Source of the DNA: Clostridiales bacterium UBA1316 | GTDB taxonomy: Bacteria; Bacillota; Clostridia; Oscillospirales; Oscillospiraceae | DNA: 20,150 nucleotides | Direction of reading: 5' to 3' | Assembly (NCBI GenBank): GCA_002307055.1 | Contig: DBTM01000044.1 | Location: forward strand, 41,579 to 61,728 | In this document: piece after piece, positions 1 through 6,999 of the stretch | Layout of the letters: each line of letters begins with the position of its first letter | Position numbering within the stretch: position 1 is the stretch's first letter | Notes under the pieces: generated by a model | Database searches by the model: none | What the model was told of the DNA's origin: nothing | What the model saw: only the letters and a program-made list of their open reading frames with translations | Position numbers and translations under genes: made by a program

Positions 1-35
1 TCAATATATGGCGTGTCGTGTTATTTATCAATGAA

Positions 36-905
36 TTACAGCCCCTTCGCCTTCATGGCGATAAATTCCTTCAGCCAGGGGCCGATCTCGTCGCTGGCCA
101 GAGCGAAATCAATCGTCGCTTCTAAGAAGCCTTTCAGGTTGCCGGTGTCGTAGCGGCGGCCTTCAAAATCGACGGCGACCATCGGGGACTGTTTGCAGAG
201 TACCTTCAAGCCGTCGGTAAGCTGTATTTCTCCGCCGTAGCCGGGCTGTGTATTCTCAAGGATATCGAAGATATCAGAGGTCAGAACATAGCGGCCTAAA
301 ATAGCGTAATTTGAAAATTTTTCTTTCAGTGTCGGTTTCTCGTTCATATCGGACACACGGAAGATGCGTTCCTCCAGAGCTGCAATCTTCAGTGACGAAT
401 ATTTTGATATCGCTTCGTCGGCAACAGCCTGTGTACCGACGGCGCTGGCGCCGTATTTCTCCGCGGCATCAATAAGCTGCTTCGTGACCGGTGTTTTTGC
501 CTTCATGATATCGTCGCCTAAGAGAACGGCGAACGGCTCATCCCCGACAAAGCGCTTGGCGCGCCAGATTGCGTGGCCTAGTCCCTTCGTCTCCTTCTGG
601 CGGACATAAAAGATATTTGCCAGGTCAGCCGCATACCGCACAGCCTCGGCTTCTTTTACCTTACCGTCGCGCAGCAGCCGTTCCTCGAGCTCGGGGTGAT
701 AATCAAAATAGTCGTCCATCGCCGACTTGGCGCGGTTCGTAACGATTAAAATATCCTCAATACCGGAAGCGACAGCCTCCTCGATTATGTACTGAATAAC
801 AGGCTTGTCGACGAGCGGCAGCATTTCCTTCGGTACCGTTTTTGTCGCGGGCAGCATGCGCGTCCCCAGACCGGCAGCCGGGATGACGGCTTTTCTGACT
901 TTCAT
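36..905 (-). CDS. galU: UTP--glucose-1-phosphate uridylyltransferase
   Basis: Makes UDP-glucose from UTP and glucose-1-phosphate in the cytosol, feeding cell-envelope glycans and glycolipids. The 289-residue product has the usual length for bacterial GalU. It starts with the nucleotidyltransferase signature AGLGTRMLPATKTVPKEM at residues 11-28. KGLGHAI (107-113), the metal-site region LLGDDI (128-133), GGEIQLTDG (224-232) and GRRYDTGNLKG (249-259) follow, all typical of the GalU family. A strong ribosome site (GAGGAGG) sits a few bases upstream of the ATG. The gene begins only 19 bases after the queT stop, so it may be read from the queT promoter; no separate promoter is obvious in the gap. 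The functional link to queT is not evident. Assignment is secure; a paralogue with a more specific role cannot be excluded. Confidence 0.96.
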   Translation of the reverse strand: MKVRKAVIPAAGLGTRMLPATKTVPKEMLPLVDKPVIQYIIEEAVASGIEDILIVTNRAKSAMDDYFDYHPELEERLLRDGKVKEAEAVRYAADLANIFYVRQKETKGLGHAIWRAKRFVGDEPFAVLLGDDIMKAKTPVTKQLIDAAEKYGASAVGTQAVADEAISKYSSLKIAALEERIFRVSDMNEKPTLKEKFSNYAILGRYVLTSDIFDILENTQPGYGGEIQLTDGLKVLCKQSPMVAVDFEGRRYDTGNLKGFLEATIDFALASDEIGPWLKEFIAMKAKGL

Positions 906-924
906 GTATATACCTCCTCAATAA

Positions 925-1473
925 TTACTGTAAGTCTTGTGAATAGAGCAATGAAAGGGTTCCGAAAAATTTGGTGCCCGGCAGGAATATCAATGCCGGA
1001 AGTCCGAGCGCGAACATAACGGCGAGCTCGCCAAAGCCGACCTGAAGGCTGTTGAGTATAAAAGCCGGCCAAAAAGCAGCCGCAGCCGATGTTGTTTCAT
1101 AAGCAATGAGCGCACCGACGATAAGCCCGTTTATAACGACCGGCGGGACGCATGAGGCAGCCTTAAAGGCTGTACCTTCGCCGCGCAAACGCCTGCTGTA
1201 CATGCGGCCAAGGTGCATCGTGCACAAGGCTGCGAGCAATGTTGCCAGCGAACCGAAAGCAATGTCCAGCGCGCCGTAAGCGCTTAAAAGGTTTGCGATA
1301 ACGCAGCCCACGAAAAGGCCCCAAACGGAAACCGGGAAGAAAAAAGGCAGAATGCACAGAACTTCCGATATTCTGAACTGAATCGGCCCGTAGCTGATCG
1401 GCGCGAGCAGTATCGTCAGCGCCGCGTAAGCTGCTCCGATAACGGCGGCAAAGGCGATTTTTCTGGTTGACAT
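925..1473 (-). CDS. queT: QueT-family queuosine precursor transporter (ECF S component)
   Basis: Predicted substrate-binding membrane subunit of an ECF-type transporter for queuosine precursors (preQ0, preQ1 or queuine). The 182-residue protein is almost wholly hydrophobic, with about five to six membrane segments. It carries the family-like stretches AAYAALTILLAPISYGPIQFRI, interrupted here as AAYAALTILLAPISYG followed by PIQFRISEVL, and a conserved polar FRISEVL that marks QueT proteins. A longer reading from a TTG at 1498-1500 is open, but I chose the ATG at 1471-1473: AAAGAGG lies just before it, and a promoter (-10 at 1503-1508) would start the mRNA at about 1496, inside that TTG. The neighbouring queH salvages the same cofactor, which supports the call. 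The ECF energising subunits are not in this window. Confidence 0.88.
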   Translation of the reverse strand: MSTRKIAFAAVIGAAYAALTILLAPISYGPIQFRISEVLCILPFFFPVSVWGLFVGCVIANLLSAYGALDIAFGSLATLLAALCTMHLGRMYSRRLRGEGTAFKAASCVPPVVINGLIVGALIAYETTSAAAAFWPAFILNSLQVGFGELAVMFALGLPALIFLPGTKFFGTLSLLYSQDLQ

Positions 1474-1502
1474 GGCAAACCTCTTTTTATCAAACTTCAA
1501 AT

Positions 1503-1530
1503 ATTATATCAGTAAAATCGATAAAAACAA
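1503..1530 (-). promoter_or_regulatory. Sigma-A type promoter for queT
   Basis: On the minus strand TTGTTT (1525-1530) is followed after 16 bases by a perfect TATAAT (1503-1508). The predicted mRNA start near 1496 leaves a leader of about 22 bases containing the ribosome site and excludes the upstream TTG start. It also shows that queT, perhaps with galU, can be transcribed separately from queH. Confidence 0.7.
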
Positions 1531-1549
1531 TAAGCAGATTGTTAATAAT

Positions 1550-2206
1550 TCACCCGGCGCCACGATTCCAGTCATGCTCGCTGCGCCTCAATACCTCAAG
1601 CGAGTATTCACAGCCGCAGTACTTCTGGCGGTATAGCCCGTATTGCTGCGAAAGCTCGATGGATCGCTTATAACCATTCCTCTTTTTAAAATCGGCGTAC
1701 AGATACTTAATGCCGTATTTCCCGGCTAGCGCCCCGCCGATGCTATTAAGCGCCTCGGCATCCTTGTGCGGGCTGACGGACAGCGTCGTCGTGAAATAAT
1801 CAAAGTCCTGCTCCCGCGCGAACCTTGCGGCTTCTTCAAGGCGCAGCGCGAAGCACCTCCGGCACCGGGTACCGCCTTCCGGCTCCGATTCATAACCGGT
1901 GACCGCATCGTAAAATTCCTCCGGATGATATTCGGCACTAATAAGGCTTACCGAATGGCGGTATTCCATCCCGGATACCAGCTTCTGCTGCTCTGCGGCG
2001 CGCTTTTCAAATTCACTCGGCGGATAGATGTTCGGATTATAATATAAAACGGTAATATCAAAATACTCGGCCAGATATTCGAGCACATAGCTGCTGCAAG
2101 GCCCGCAGCAGCTGTGGAGGAGCAGCCTGGGCACCTCATCCGTATTTGATAATTTCCGCAGCGTCTGTTCAAGTATTTTCTGATAATTGTCCTGCATCTT
2201 AATCAT
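1550..2206 (-). CDS. queH: Epoxyqueuosine reductase QueH
   Basis: Catalyses the last step of queuosine formation, reducing epoxyqueuosine in tRNA to queuosine; it replaces the cobalamin-dependent QueG in many bacteria. The 218-residue product has the diagnostic HSCCGPC near the N terminus (Cys33, Cys34, Cys37), a second pair C115-x-x-C118 expected to help bind an Fe-S cluster, the SVSPHKD stretch, and a late CGC motif. This Cys layout is characteristic of the family formerly called DUF208. Start choice is between ATG at 2204-2206 and an in-frame ATG three codons later; both have only modest ribosome sites. It lies 76 bases upstream of queT in the same direction but queT has its own promoter. 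Together they suggest the cell imports a queuosine precursor and finishes tRNA modification itself. Confidence 0.93.
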   Translation of the reverse strand: MIKMQDNYQKILEQTLRKLSNTDEVPRLLLHSCCGPCSSYVLEYLAEYFDITVLYYNPNIYPPSEFEKRAAEQQKLVSGMEYRHSVSLISAEYHPEEFYDAVTGYESEPEGGTRCRRCFALRLEEAARFAREQDFDYFTTTLSVSPHKDAEALNSIGGALAGKYGIKYLYADFKKRNGYKRSIELSQQYGLYRQKYCGCEYSLEVLRRSEHDWNRGAG

Positions 2207-2225
2207 CCATTCCGCACCATTATGA

Positions 2226-2254
2226 TTGACAATATATTAAAAGTAAAATATGAT
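2226..2254 (+). promoter_or_regulatory. Near-consensus sigma-A promoter for the hydrolase gene
   Basis: TTGACA (2226-2231), a 17-base AT-rich spacer, then TATGAT (2249-2254). Transcription should start near 2261, giving a leader of about 36 bases with AAGGAG at 2281-2286 before the ATG at 2297. This is one of the strongest promoters in the window. Confidence 0.8.
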
Positions 2255-2296
2255 GAAATATATGCATCAGTATATCATATAAGGAGCTGATTTTCC

Positions 2297-3229
2297 ATGT
2301 CCTGGCTCACCGAATTCAACCTTGACTCAACGGACAAAAAAAGCAGGCTGCACGTCATGGAATGGCTGCCGGACGATATGAATATCAAAGCCGTCCTGCA
2401 GATTTCGCACGGAATCGCCGAGCATATCGGGCGGTACGATACTTTCGCGCGCTTCATGGCCAATAACGGCTTCGCTGTCGTCGGCAACAGCCATCTCGGG
2501 CACGGGCAATCGGCACCTGAGGAAAAAGACAGAGGCTTTTTTGCCGACACGGACGGCTGGAACACCGCCGTCCGTGACATGCACCTCGTTTATGAGAAGG
2601 AGCACGCCAAATATCCGAAACTGCCTTATTTTTTGCTCGGCCACTCGATGGGCAGCTTTTTAACGCGGACATTTCTGATTGAATATCAGAACCTCCTGAC
2701 CGGCTGCGTCATCAGCGGGACAGGGCAGCAGGCCGCGCTTCTGCTTGACGTCGGGCTGGCTGCCGCCGGAGCGGAAAAGCTTTTGTTCGGCGCGCGGAAA
2801 CCAAGCGCCCGGCTGAACACCTTATCCTTCGGCGCATATAACAAACGCATCCCCAACCATCGGACGCCGTCCGACTGGCTCACCAGAGACTGCGACACTG
2901 TTGACAAATACATTGCCGACGACGCGTGCGGCTTTGTTCCGACCATCGGCCTGTTCGCCGACATGCTCGGCGGCATCAAGTTCATCGGCAAAAAGAAAAA
3001 CATCGCCAAAATGCAGAAGGATCTCCCAATCCTGTTTATCTCCGGCGAACAGGACCCCGTCGGGGATTACGGCGCCGGCCCAAAAAAGGTCGCCGGGCTC
3101 TTTAAGGACGCCGGGCTGAACGATATCACTCTAAAGCTGTATGAAGGCGCGCGTCACGAGGTTTTAAACGAAACAAACAAGCAGGAAGTCTACCAGGATG
3201 TTCTGGATTGGATAACCGGCAAAATGTAG
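2297..3229 (+). CDS. Alpha/beta hydrolase, serine aminopeptidase-S33/lysophospholipase type
   Basis: A cytosolic serine hydrolase, 310 residues, of the Hydrolase_4 (monoacylglycerol lipase / lysophospholipase-like) group. The nucleophile elbow GHSMGS puts the catalytic serine at Ser117. Likely triad partners are Asp253 in SGEQDPVGDYG and His287 in YEGARHEVLNE. The oxyanion region ISHGIAEHIGRY (36-47) and the SHLGHGQS stretch (65-72) also match this family. There is no signal peptide. The ATG is preceded by AAGGAG at a good distance and by a near-consensus promoter. It stands alone on the plus strand between minus-strand genes and ends in a strong hairpin, so it is probably monocistronic. Substrate cannot be inferred; esterase or lysophospholipase activity is the family default. 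Confidence 0.9.
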   Translation: MSWLTEFNLDSTDKKSRLHVMEWLPDDMNIKAVLQISHGIAEHIGRYDTFARFMANNGFAVVGNSHLGHGQSAPEEKDRGFFADTDGWNTAVRDMHLVYEKEHAKYPKLPYFLLGHSMGSFLTRTFLIEYQNLLTGCVISGTGQQAALLLDVGLAAAGAEKLLFGARKPSARLNTLSFGAYNKRIPNHRTPSDWLTRDCDTVDKYIADDACGFVPTIGLFADMLGGIKFIGKKKNIAKMQKDLPILFISGEQDPVGDYGAGPKKVAGLFKDAGLNDITLKLYEGARHEVLNETNKQEVYQDVLDWITGKM

Positions 3230-3243
3230 AAAATACGTATACG

Positions 3244-3272
3244 TAAGGCGCACTGCCGAGCAGTGCGCCTTA
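3244..3272. terminator. Strong hairpin, probable terminator between convergent genes
   Basis: A perfect 13-bp stem (3244-3256 with 3260-3272) with a 3-base loop lies 14 bases after the hydrolase stop and before the end of the convergent minus-strand gene at 3300. It lacks a clear U-run on either strand, so termination is inferred from position and stem strength. The stem is overlapped on the left by a 12-base perfect palindrome TACGTATACGTA (3234-3245). Confidence 0.55.
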
Positions 3273-3299
3273 TAAATACATATAAATTCCGCTATTCCG

Positions 3300-3710
3300 T
3301 TAAAAATATTTTCTGATGCCCTCGGTGGCCAGTGCCGCGTCGGCGCTGATCATGATGGTGAATTTGATGTTTTGGCGTTCTGAGAAGGATTCGCACCAGT
3401 CGATAAAATCCTCGGTTTTCGCGTCTAATGTCTGATCGATGAGCTTTAAGAGGCTGTCGATAAAAACATGTGTGATGTCGTAATTTTCAGCGTGCAGGCC
3501 GCTGATGAAACCTTTGAGAAAATCATAGCTGTTAAAACCATAATCAGATGCCTCGATCAAGCGGGCAGCGTGCGGAATATCATATGTGAGTTTCTGGCCA
3601 TTTTCAATGCACACGACATCACCGTTTTCTTCATTTACAGCGACATTGACGAGATCGATCAGCTGCTTTGTTTTACCGCAGCCTTTTAAGCCCATGATAA
3701 TCTTAACCAT
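3300..3710 (-). CDS. Small P-loop NTP-binding protein of unknown role
   Basis: A 136-residue soluble protein with an N-terminal Walker A motif GLKGCGKT at residues 7-14 and a Walker B-like strand HVFIDS at 81-86 (acidic residue Asp85). The rest (GFNSYDFLKGFISGL, WCESFSERQNI) is unfamiliar to me. Proteins of this size and layout recur in Clostridia, and I believe they are sometimes labelled PilT-like on weak grounds; there are no pilus genes here. The start is secure: AAAGAGGTG precedes the ATG and a near-consensus promoter lies upstream. It appears monocistronic. Nucleotide binding is well supported; hydrolysis and biological role are unknown. Confidence 0.8.
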   Translation of the reverse strand: MVKIIMGLKGCGKTKQLIDLVNVAVNEENGDVVCIENGQKLTYDIPHAARLIEASDYGFNSYDFLKGFISGLHAENYDITHVFIDSLLKLIDQTLDAKTEDFIDWCESFSERQNIKFTIMISADAALATEGIRKYF

Positions 3711-3734
3711 AAAACACCTCTTTCGCTTTTCTCT

Positions 3735-3763
3735 ATTTTATCAGTTCTTATCTGATGTATCAA
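3735..3763 (-). promoter_or_regulatory. Sigma-A promoter for the small P-loop gene
   Basis: Minus strand TTGATA (3758-3763), 17-base spacer, TAAAAT (3735-3740). It gives a short leader with AAAGAGG just before the ATG at 3708-3710. Confidence 0.7.
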
Positions 3764-3833
3764 CTATAAAATAAGAAAAGTCCGACGATTCGTTAAAATC
3801 CCTAATTTTTGTCCGTTAATTACGCCGGTCGAT

Positions 3834-5102
3834 TTATTTGCTTAACCCCAGAATAGCCTGGAGATTTTTTTTATAAGCTTCCACACCGGGCTGATCAAAC
3901 GGATTGACCTTCATGCTCAGCGCTGATACGGCGCACGATACCTCAAAAAATTGCACAAGCGCGCCGAAGCAGTACGCCGTCAGCTCCGGTACGCGCAGCT
4001 CGACGACGGGCACCCCCCCGTCTATATGCGCATGCTTCGTCGCTTTAAACGCCGCGCAATTGATTGTATGGACTTCCCTGCCGGAAAGCGTGTTCAGCCC
4101 GTCGTCAAGCGCGCCGTCTGTCGGTATCCTGATCATAGAGCGCGGCTTTTCAATCGACACAAAGGTTTCAAACAGTGACCGCTCACCGCTCTGTATATAC
4201 TGCCCGAGAGAATGCAGGTCCGTCGTGAATTCCGTATAGGCCGGGAATAACCCCTTGCCGTCCTTCCCTTCGCTCTCGCCGAAAAGCTGTTTCCACCACT
4301 CGCCCATTGAATGAAAGCACGGCTCAAAGCAGGCGAGGATTTCGATTTTCTTCCCCTGCCTGTAAAGCGCCTGCCGGACGGAGGCGTAAGCCAGCACGTC
4401 CGCATCGCTTTTCTCCGTCATTTCGCGCGCGCCGGTCATGACCTCGTCAATATCAATACCGGCAGCGGCGGCAGGCAGCAGCCCGACAGCCGACAGGACG
4501 CTGTAGCGCCCCCCCACATCATCAGGGACCGAGAAAGACGTGTAACCCTCCTGATCAGCGAGCGCCCTGAGCTTCCCCTTGGCCCCGTCCGTCGTCACAT
4601 AGATGCGTTTGACCGCACCGTCCGCGCCGTACTTTGCCGTCAGCAGGCTTTTAAAAACTCTGAAGGCGATGGACGGCTCGATCGTCGAGCCGGATTTTGA
4701 GATGTAATTCACAGAAAAGTCGCGCCCGCCGATTAAAGCGATAACCTGTTCCAGATGTTCTCCGGACAGGTTATTGCCGACAAAATAGATATCCGGCGTT
4801 TTTTTATTCAGCAGATTATAATAGGGTGTCTTTAAAAAATCAATTGCGGCGCGCGCCCCCAGGTAGGAGCCGCCGATGCCGATAATAACGAGCACATCGG
4901 ATTCCCCAATGATCCGGTTTGCCGCTTCTTTAACGCTGCCTGAAACTTTCTCGCCGTACTCTCCGGGGAGGCGCAGCCAGCCCGTACCGTAATGCTCAGT
5001 TTTTCCTTCATAGAGGTCATTCATTATTTTTTTATTTTCAGCCAGCAAAAGGTCTTGTTCCGTAATAAATGTCAGCGCCCCCGTCAGGTCGGCTTTTATC
5101 AT
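3834..5102 (-). CDS. pgi: Glucose-6-phosphate isomerase
   Basis: Interconverts glucose-6-phosphate and fructose-6-phosphate in glycolysis and gluconeogenesis, in the cytosol. The 422-residue product fits the shorter Firmicute form. Visible family motifs are IGIGGSYLGARA (74-85), SKSGSTIEP (136-143 region), GGRYSVLSAVGLLP (197-210), the active-site region GESEGKDGKG (275-284) and the C-terminal signature PFDQPGVEAYKK (401-412), whose last lysine region serves ring opening. The ATG is preceded by AAAGGAG. It lies 57 bases downstream of the D,D-carboxypeptidase gene in the same direction, so read-through is possible; no convincing promoter is seen in the gap. Identity is secure. Confidence 0.97.
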   Translation of the reverse strand: MIKADLTGALTFITEQDLLLAENKKIMNDLYEGKTEHYGTGWLRLPGEYGEKVSGSVKEAANRIIGESDVLVIIGIGGSYLGARAAIDFLKTPYYNLLNKKTPDIYFVGNNLSGEHLEQVIALIGGRDFSVNYISKSGSTIEPSIAFRVFKSLLTAKYGADGAVKRIYVTTDGAKGKLRALADQEGYTSFSVPDDVGGRYSVLSAVGLLPAAAAGIDIDEVMTGAREMTEKSDADVLAYASVRQALYRQGKKIEILACFEPCFHSMGEWWKQLFGESEGKDGKGLFPAYTEFTTDLHSLGQYIQSGERSLFETFVSIEKPRSMIRIPTDGALDDGLNTLSGREVHTINCAAFKATKHAHIDGGVPVVELRVPELTAYCFGALVQFFEVSCAVSALSMKVNPFDQPGVEAYKKNLQAILGLSK

Positions 5103-5159
5103 ATGCGTTCTCCTTTGGCAACATAATTTCTTTAGTATTTTATCCCAACAGAGGGAATA

Positions 5160-6389
5160 TTACAACCCTCCCAAAAATAACATCCTCAAAAATTTCGTAA
5201 AGACATCACCCCAGTTGAGCCGCCCGACACTGTCCCCGGCAACGATCGGATATTCTCCCAGTATTGTACCGCCGCTCTTGACAACGAGAGAGCCGAGCTT
5301 ATCCCCCGCTTTGATGGGGGCTGAAACCTTTTCAACGACCAGCACATCCTTTGTCACCGTCGGCGCGACATCCTTTTCCGTCAGCAGCTTATCACTGCCC
5401 TGAATCACCGGCTGCACATACGGCACCTTGCCGAGCTCCACCCTGACCGGCAGCAGCGCCTTGTCCGGATAGACCGATATGAGCGCGTAGTTTGCAAACG
5501 CGTAGCTCAACAACGTTTTTGCGCTCTCAAACCGGTCTGCGGATGTCTGGCCGTGCATGACAACGGCGATATACTCGACGCCATTGCGCTCTGCCGTCGC
5601 GGACAGGCAGTACATGGACCGGCTTGTAAATCCCGTTTTCAAGCCCGTCGCGCCCGGATAAAAGCGAATCAGCTTATTGGTATTGCTCAAACCGAAAGCC
5701 CCGTTTCGGACAGTATCCATCCATATCTTCGTGAACTCCTTAATCATATCGTGGCGGATGAGCTCCCTGGACATGATGGCGATATCCCGTGCCGTTGTGA
5801 CATGGGTCTTGTCGTCCATGAGTCCCGTGCAGTTTGTGAAATTCGTATTTGTCATGCCCAGCTGCTTGGCGCGTTCGTTCATTTTAGCGACAAAGACGGA
5901 TTCCGAACCCGAAATATATTCCGCCATCGCCACAGCGCAGTCATTGGCTGAGGAGACAATAATCGACTTGAGCATATCCCTCACGCTCAGCTGCTCGCCT
6001 TCCTCGAGAAAAATCTGTGAGCCGCCCATTGAAGCGGCATGCGCGCTTGTCGTCACCATGTCGTCCATCGTGATTTTGCCGGACTCAATCGCCTCAACAA
6101 TCAGAAGAATTGTTATCACCTTTGTGACACTCGCCGGTTCCAGCTTGTCATCGGCGTTCTTTTCAAATATCACCTTGCCTGTCTCTTTTTCCATTAAAAT
6201 CGCCGATGGCACCGATATTTTCAGCTCCGAAACATTGGCAGCAGGCGCTTCGTCCTCAAAGACAGCGGCGTCGACAGCCGCGTTATCGTTTTCCGTCAAA
6301 AATACCGGTACACTGCTCTTTGCCGAAGCAGGCACAGATACAGCAATCAACAGCACCGCCGTAAGCAAGATTGAAATGAGTTTTTTCAT
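5160..6389 (-). CDS. Serine-type D-Ala-D-Ala carboxypeptidase (DacF/PBP5-like)
   Basis: Trims the terminal D-alanine of peptidoglycan pentapeptides outside the membrane, limiting cross-linking. From the chosen start the 409-residue protein has a signal peptide (MKKLISILLTAVLLIAV, cleavage near ASA at 21-23), then the three penicillin-binding motifs in order: SVTK (Ser87, Lys90), SAN (147-149) and KTG (251-253). A PBP5 C-terminal beta domain follows (about 320-390). A final amphipathic/hydrophobic tail (FTKFLRMLFLGGL) would serve as membrane anchor. A longer reading upstream to 6458 is open, but GGAGGG lies at the right distance before the ATG at 6387-6389 and the signal peptide then begins at residue 1. 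This fits DacF/DacA; the exact paralogue cannot be set by eye. Confidence 0.95.
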   Translation of the reverse strand: MKKLISILLTAVLLIAVSVPASAKSSVPVFLTENDNAAVDAAVFEDEAPAANVSELKISVPSAILMEKETGKVIFEKNADDKLEPASVTKVITILLIVEAIESGKITMDDMVTTSAHAASMGGSQIFLEEGEQLSVRDMLKSIIVSSANDCAVAMAEYISGSESVFVAKMNERAKQLGMTNTNFTNCTGLMDDKTHVTTARDIAIMSRELIRHDMIKEFTKIWMDTVRNGAFGLSNTNKLIRFYPGATGLKTGFTSRSMYCLSATAERNGVEYIAVVMHGQTSADRFESAKTLLSYAFANYALISVYPDKALLPVRVELGKVPYVQPVIQGSDKLLTEKDVAPTVTKDVLVVEKVSAPIKAGDKLGSLVVKSGGTILGEYPIVAGDSVGRLNWGDVFTKFLRMLFLGGL

Positions 6390-6475
6390 AGACAAATCCC
6401 TCCTTTGTATACAGGCATATGATTTGTCCTCCGAAAATATGACTCCGCGATCTGACACCCCTGTTTACCAGCAAC

Positions 6476-6570
6476 TGTAGGGCAAGGGTTCTGCTCTTGC
6501 CCCCCCGGTCTGCAGCAAACGCCAAGCAGCGCTGTCACCGGAACGTAGCAAGGGCAGAGCCTGCCCTACA
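6476..6570. repeat. MITE-like imperfect inverted-repeat element
   Basis: About 95 bases bounded by TGTAGGGCA (6476-6484) and its exact complement TGCCCTACA (6562-6570). The inverted match continues inward for about 14 more bases with a 2-base gap and two mismatches. No ORF inside. Short TGTAGGGC-ended hairpin elements occur between genes in many Clostridia, so this is probably one copy of a dispersed family. No target duplication is clear. Confidence 0.5.
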
Positions 6571-6610
6571 ATAAACAGCGAACCGTTCTATCGTACCGGC
6601 TAATTTCTGC

Positions 6611-6638
6611 TTGCTTTTACGCGAAGTTGTGTTAAAAT
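6611..6638 (+). promoter_or_regulatory. Promoter of tRNA-Gly
   Basis: TTGCTT (6611-6616), 16-base spacer, TAAAAT (6633-6638), placing the transcript start about 15 bases before the mature tRNA 5' end at 6660. Confidence 0.6.
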
Positions 6639-6659
6639 ATAGCTTACTCCACATGTTGC

Positions 6660-6733
6660 GCGGGATTAGTTCAGTGGTAGAATGTTAGCTTCCCAAGCTA
6701 AACATGCGGGTCCGATTCCCGTATCCCGCTCCA
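6660..6733 (+). tRNA. tRNA-Gly (anticodon CCC)
   Basis: A full cloverleaf can be folded. The acceptor stem GCGGGAT (6660-6666) pairs perfectly with ATCCCGC. The D arm is GTTC/GAAT with one wobble and loop AGTGGTA. The anticodon stem is TTAGC/GCTAA with a 7-base loop holding CCC at 6692-6694. A 4-base variable loop is followed by a T stem GCGGG/CCCGT with loop TCCGATT. A discriminator T and an encoded CCA end at 6733. CCC reads GGG glycine codons. The 3' two-thirds of this gene is repeated at 7922-7969, which marks the gene as a probable integration site. Confidence 0.95.
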
Positions 6734-6735
6734 AA
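6688..6735 (+). repeat. Direct repeat copy 1 (attL-like, inside tRNA-Gly)
   Basis: The 48 bases from the anticodon stem of tRNA-Gly through CCA plus two A residues. They match 7922-7969 except for a GG-to-CT change in the T stem of the second copy. Confidence 0.85.
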
Positions 6736-6755
6736 TCAATCCATCGTGATTAATA

Positions 6756-6791
6756 CGACAAATGCTCGCCATCATCGGCGGGCATTTGTTG
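6756..6791 (+). terminator. Hairpin downstream of tRNA-Gly
   Basis: A 15-bp stem (6756-6770 with 6777-6791, two G-T pairs) and 6-base loop, 22 bases after the tRNA. The U-tract is weak (TATTGT), so it is a likely but not ideal terminator for the tRNA transcript. Confidence 0.5.
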
Positions 6792-6895
6792 TATTGTAGG
6801 GCTGAAACCCTGTGAAATCAAGGGTCTCCCAGGTCATGAATGCGAATTTGAGAACTGAACAGACTCGGGATTAAGTTGCGGAGGACAGAGCTAAC

Positions 6896-6910
6896 TTAAC
6901 CAGCGGTTAA
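6896..6910. promoter_or_regulatory. Inverted repeat upstream of the HTH-methyltransferase promoter
   Basis: TTAACC (6896-6901), spacer AGC, GGTTAA (6905-6910): a perfect 6-bp dyad about 23 bases upstream of the -35 box. It could be an operator, possibly for the HTH domain of the gene it precedes; this is inference from position. Confidence 0.3.
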
Positions 6911-6932
6911 CTCTGACTGGCGTGGGGTTCCA

Positions 6933-6960
6933 TTGTTAAACTGCCTATTTGTGGTATCAT
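6933..6960 (+). promoter_or_regulatory. Promoter of the HTH-methyltransferase gene
   Basis: TTGTTA (6933-6938), 16-base spacer, TATCAT (6955-6960) preceded by TGG, an extended -10. Start of transcription near 6967; the GGAGG ribosome site lies just before the ATG at 7000. Confidence 0.65.
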
Positions 6961-6999
6961 TAATATATAGCAGAATAATAATCGGCTTGGAGGCACTCA

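Noticed and set aside
1474..1500. TTG start extending queT by nine residues
   Set aside because: The predicted transcription start falls near 1496 and the ribosome site points to the ATG at 1471-1473.
1501..1549. PreQ1 riboswitch before queT
   Set aside because: The gap lacks a preQ1-type stem-loop and A-rich tail, and the leader after the promoter is only about 22 bases.
6390..6458. N-terminal extension of the D,D-carboxypeptidase
   Set aside because: A strong GGAGGG site precedes the ATG at 6387-6389, and only that start places the signal peptide at the N terminus.
5677..6480. Long plus-strand open frame opposite the carboxypeptidase gene
   Set aside because: It is antisense to a gene with all three penicillin-binding motifs, has no ribosome site and reads as low-complexity Ser/Thr/Ile.
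6797..6840. Second copy of the TGTAGGGC element after the tRNA
   Set aside because: Only TGTAGGGC and a short GGGT/ACCC dyad match; there is no matching opposite end.
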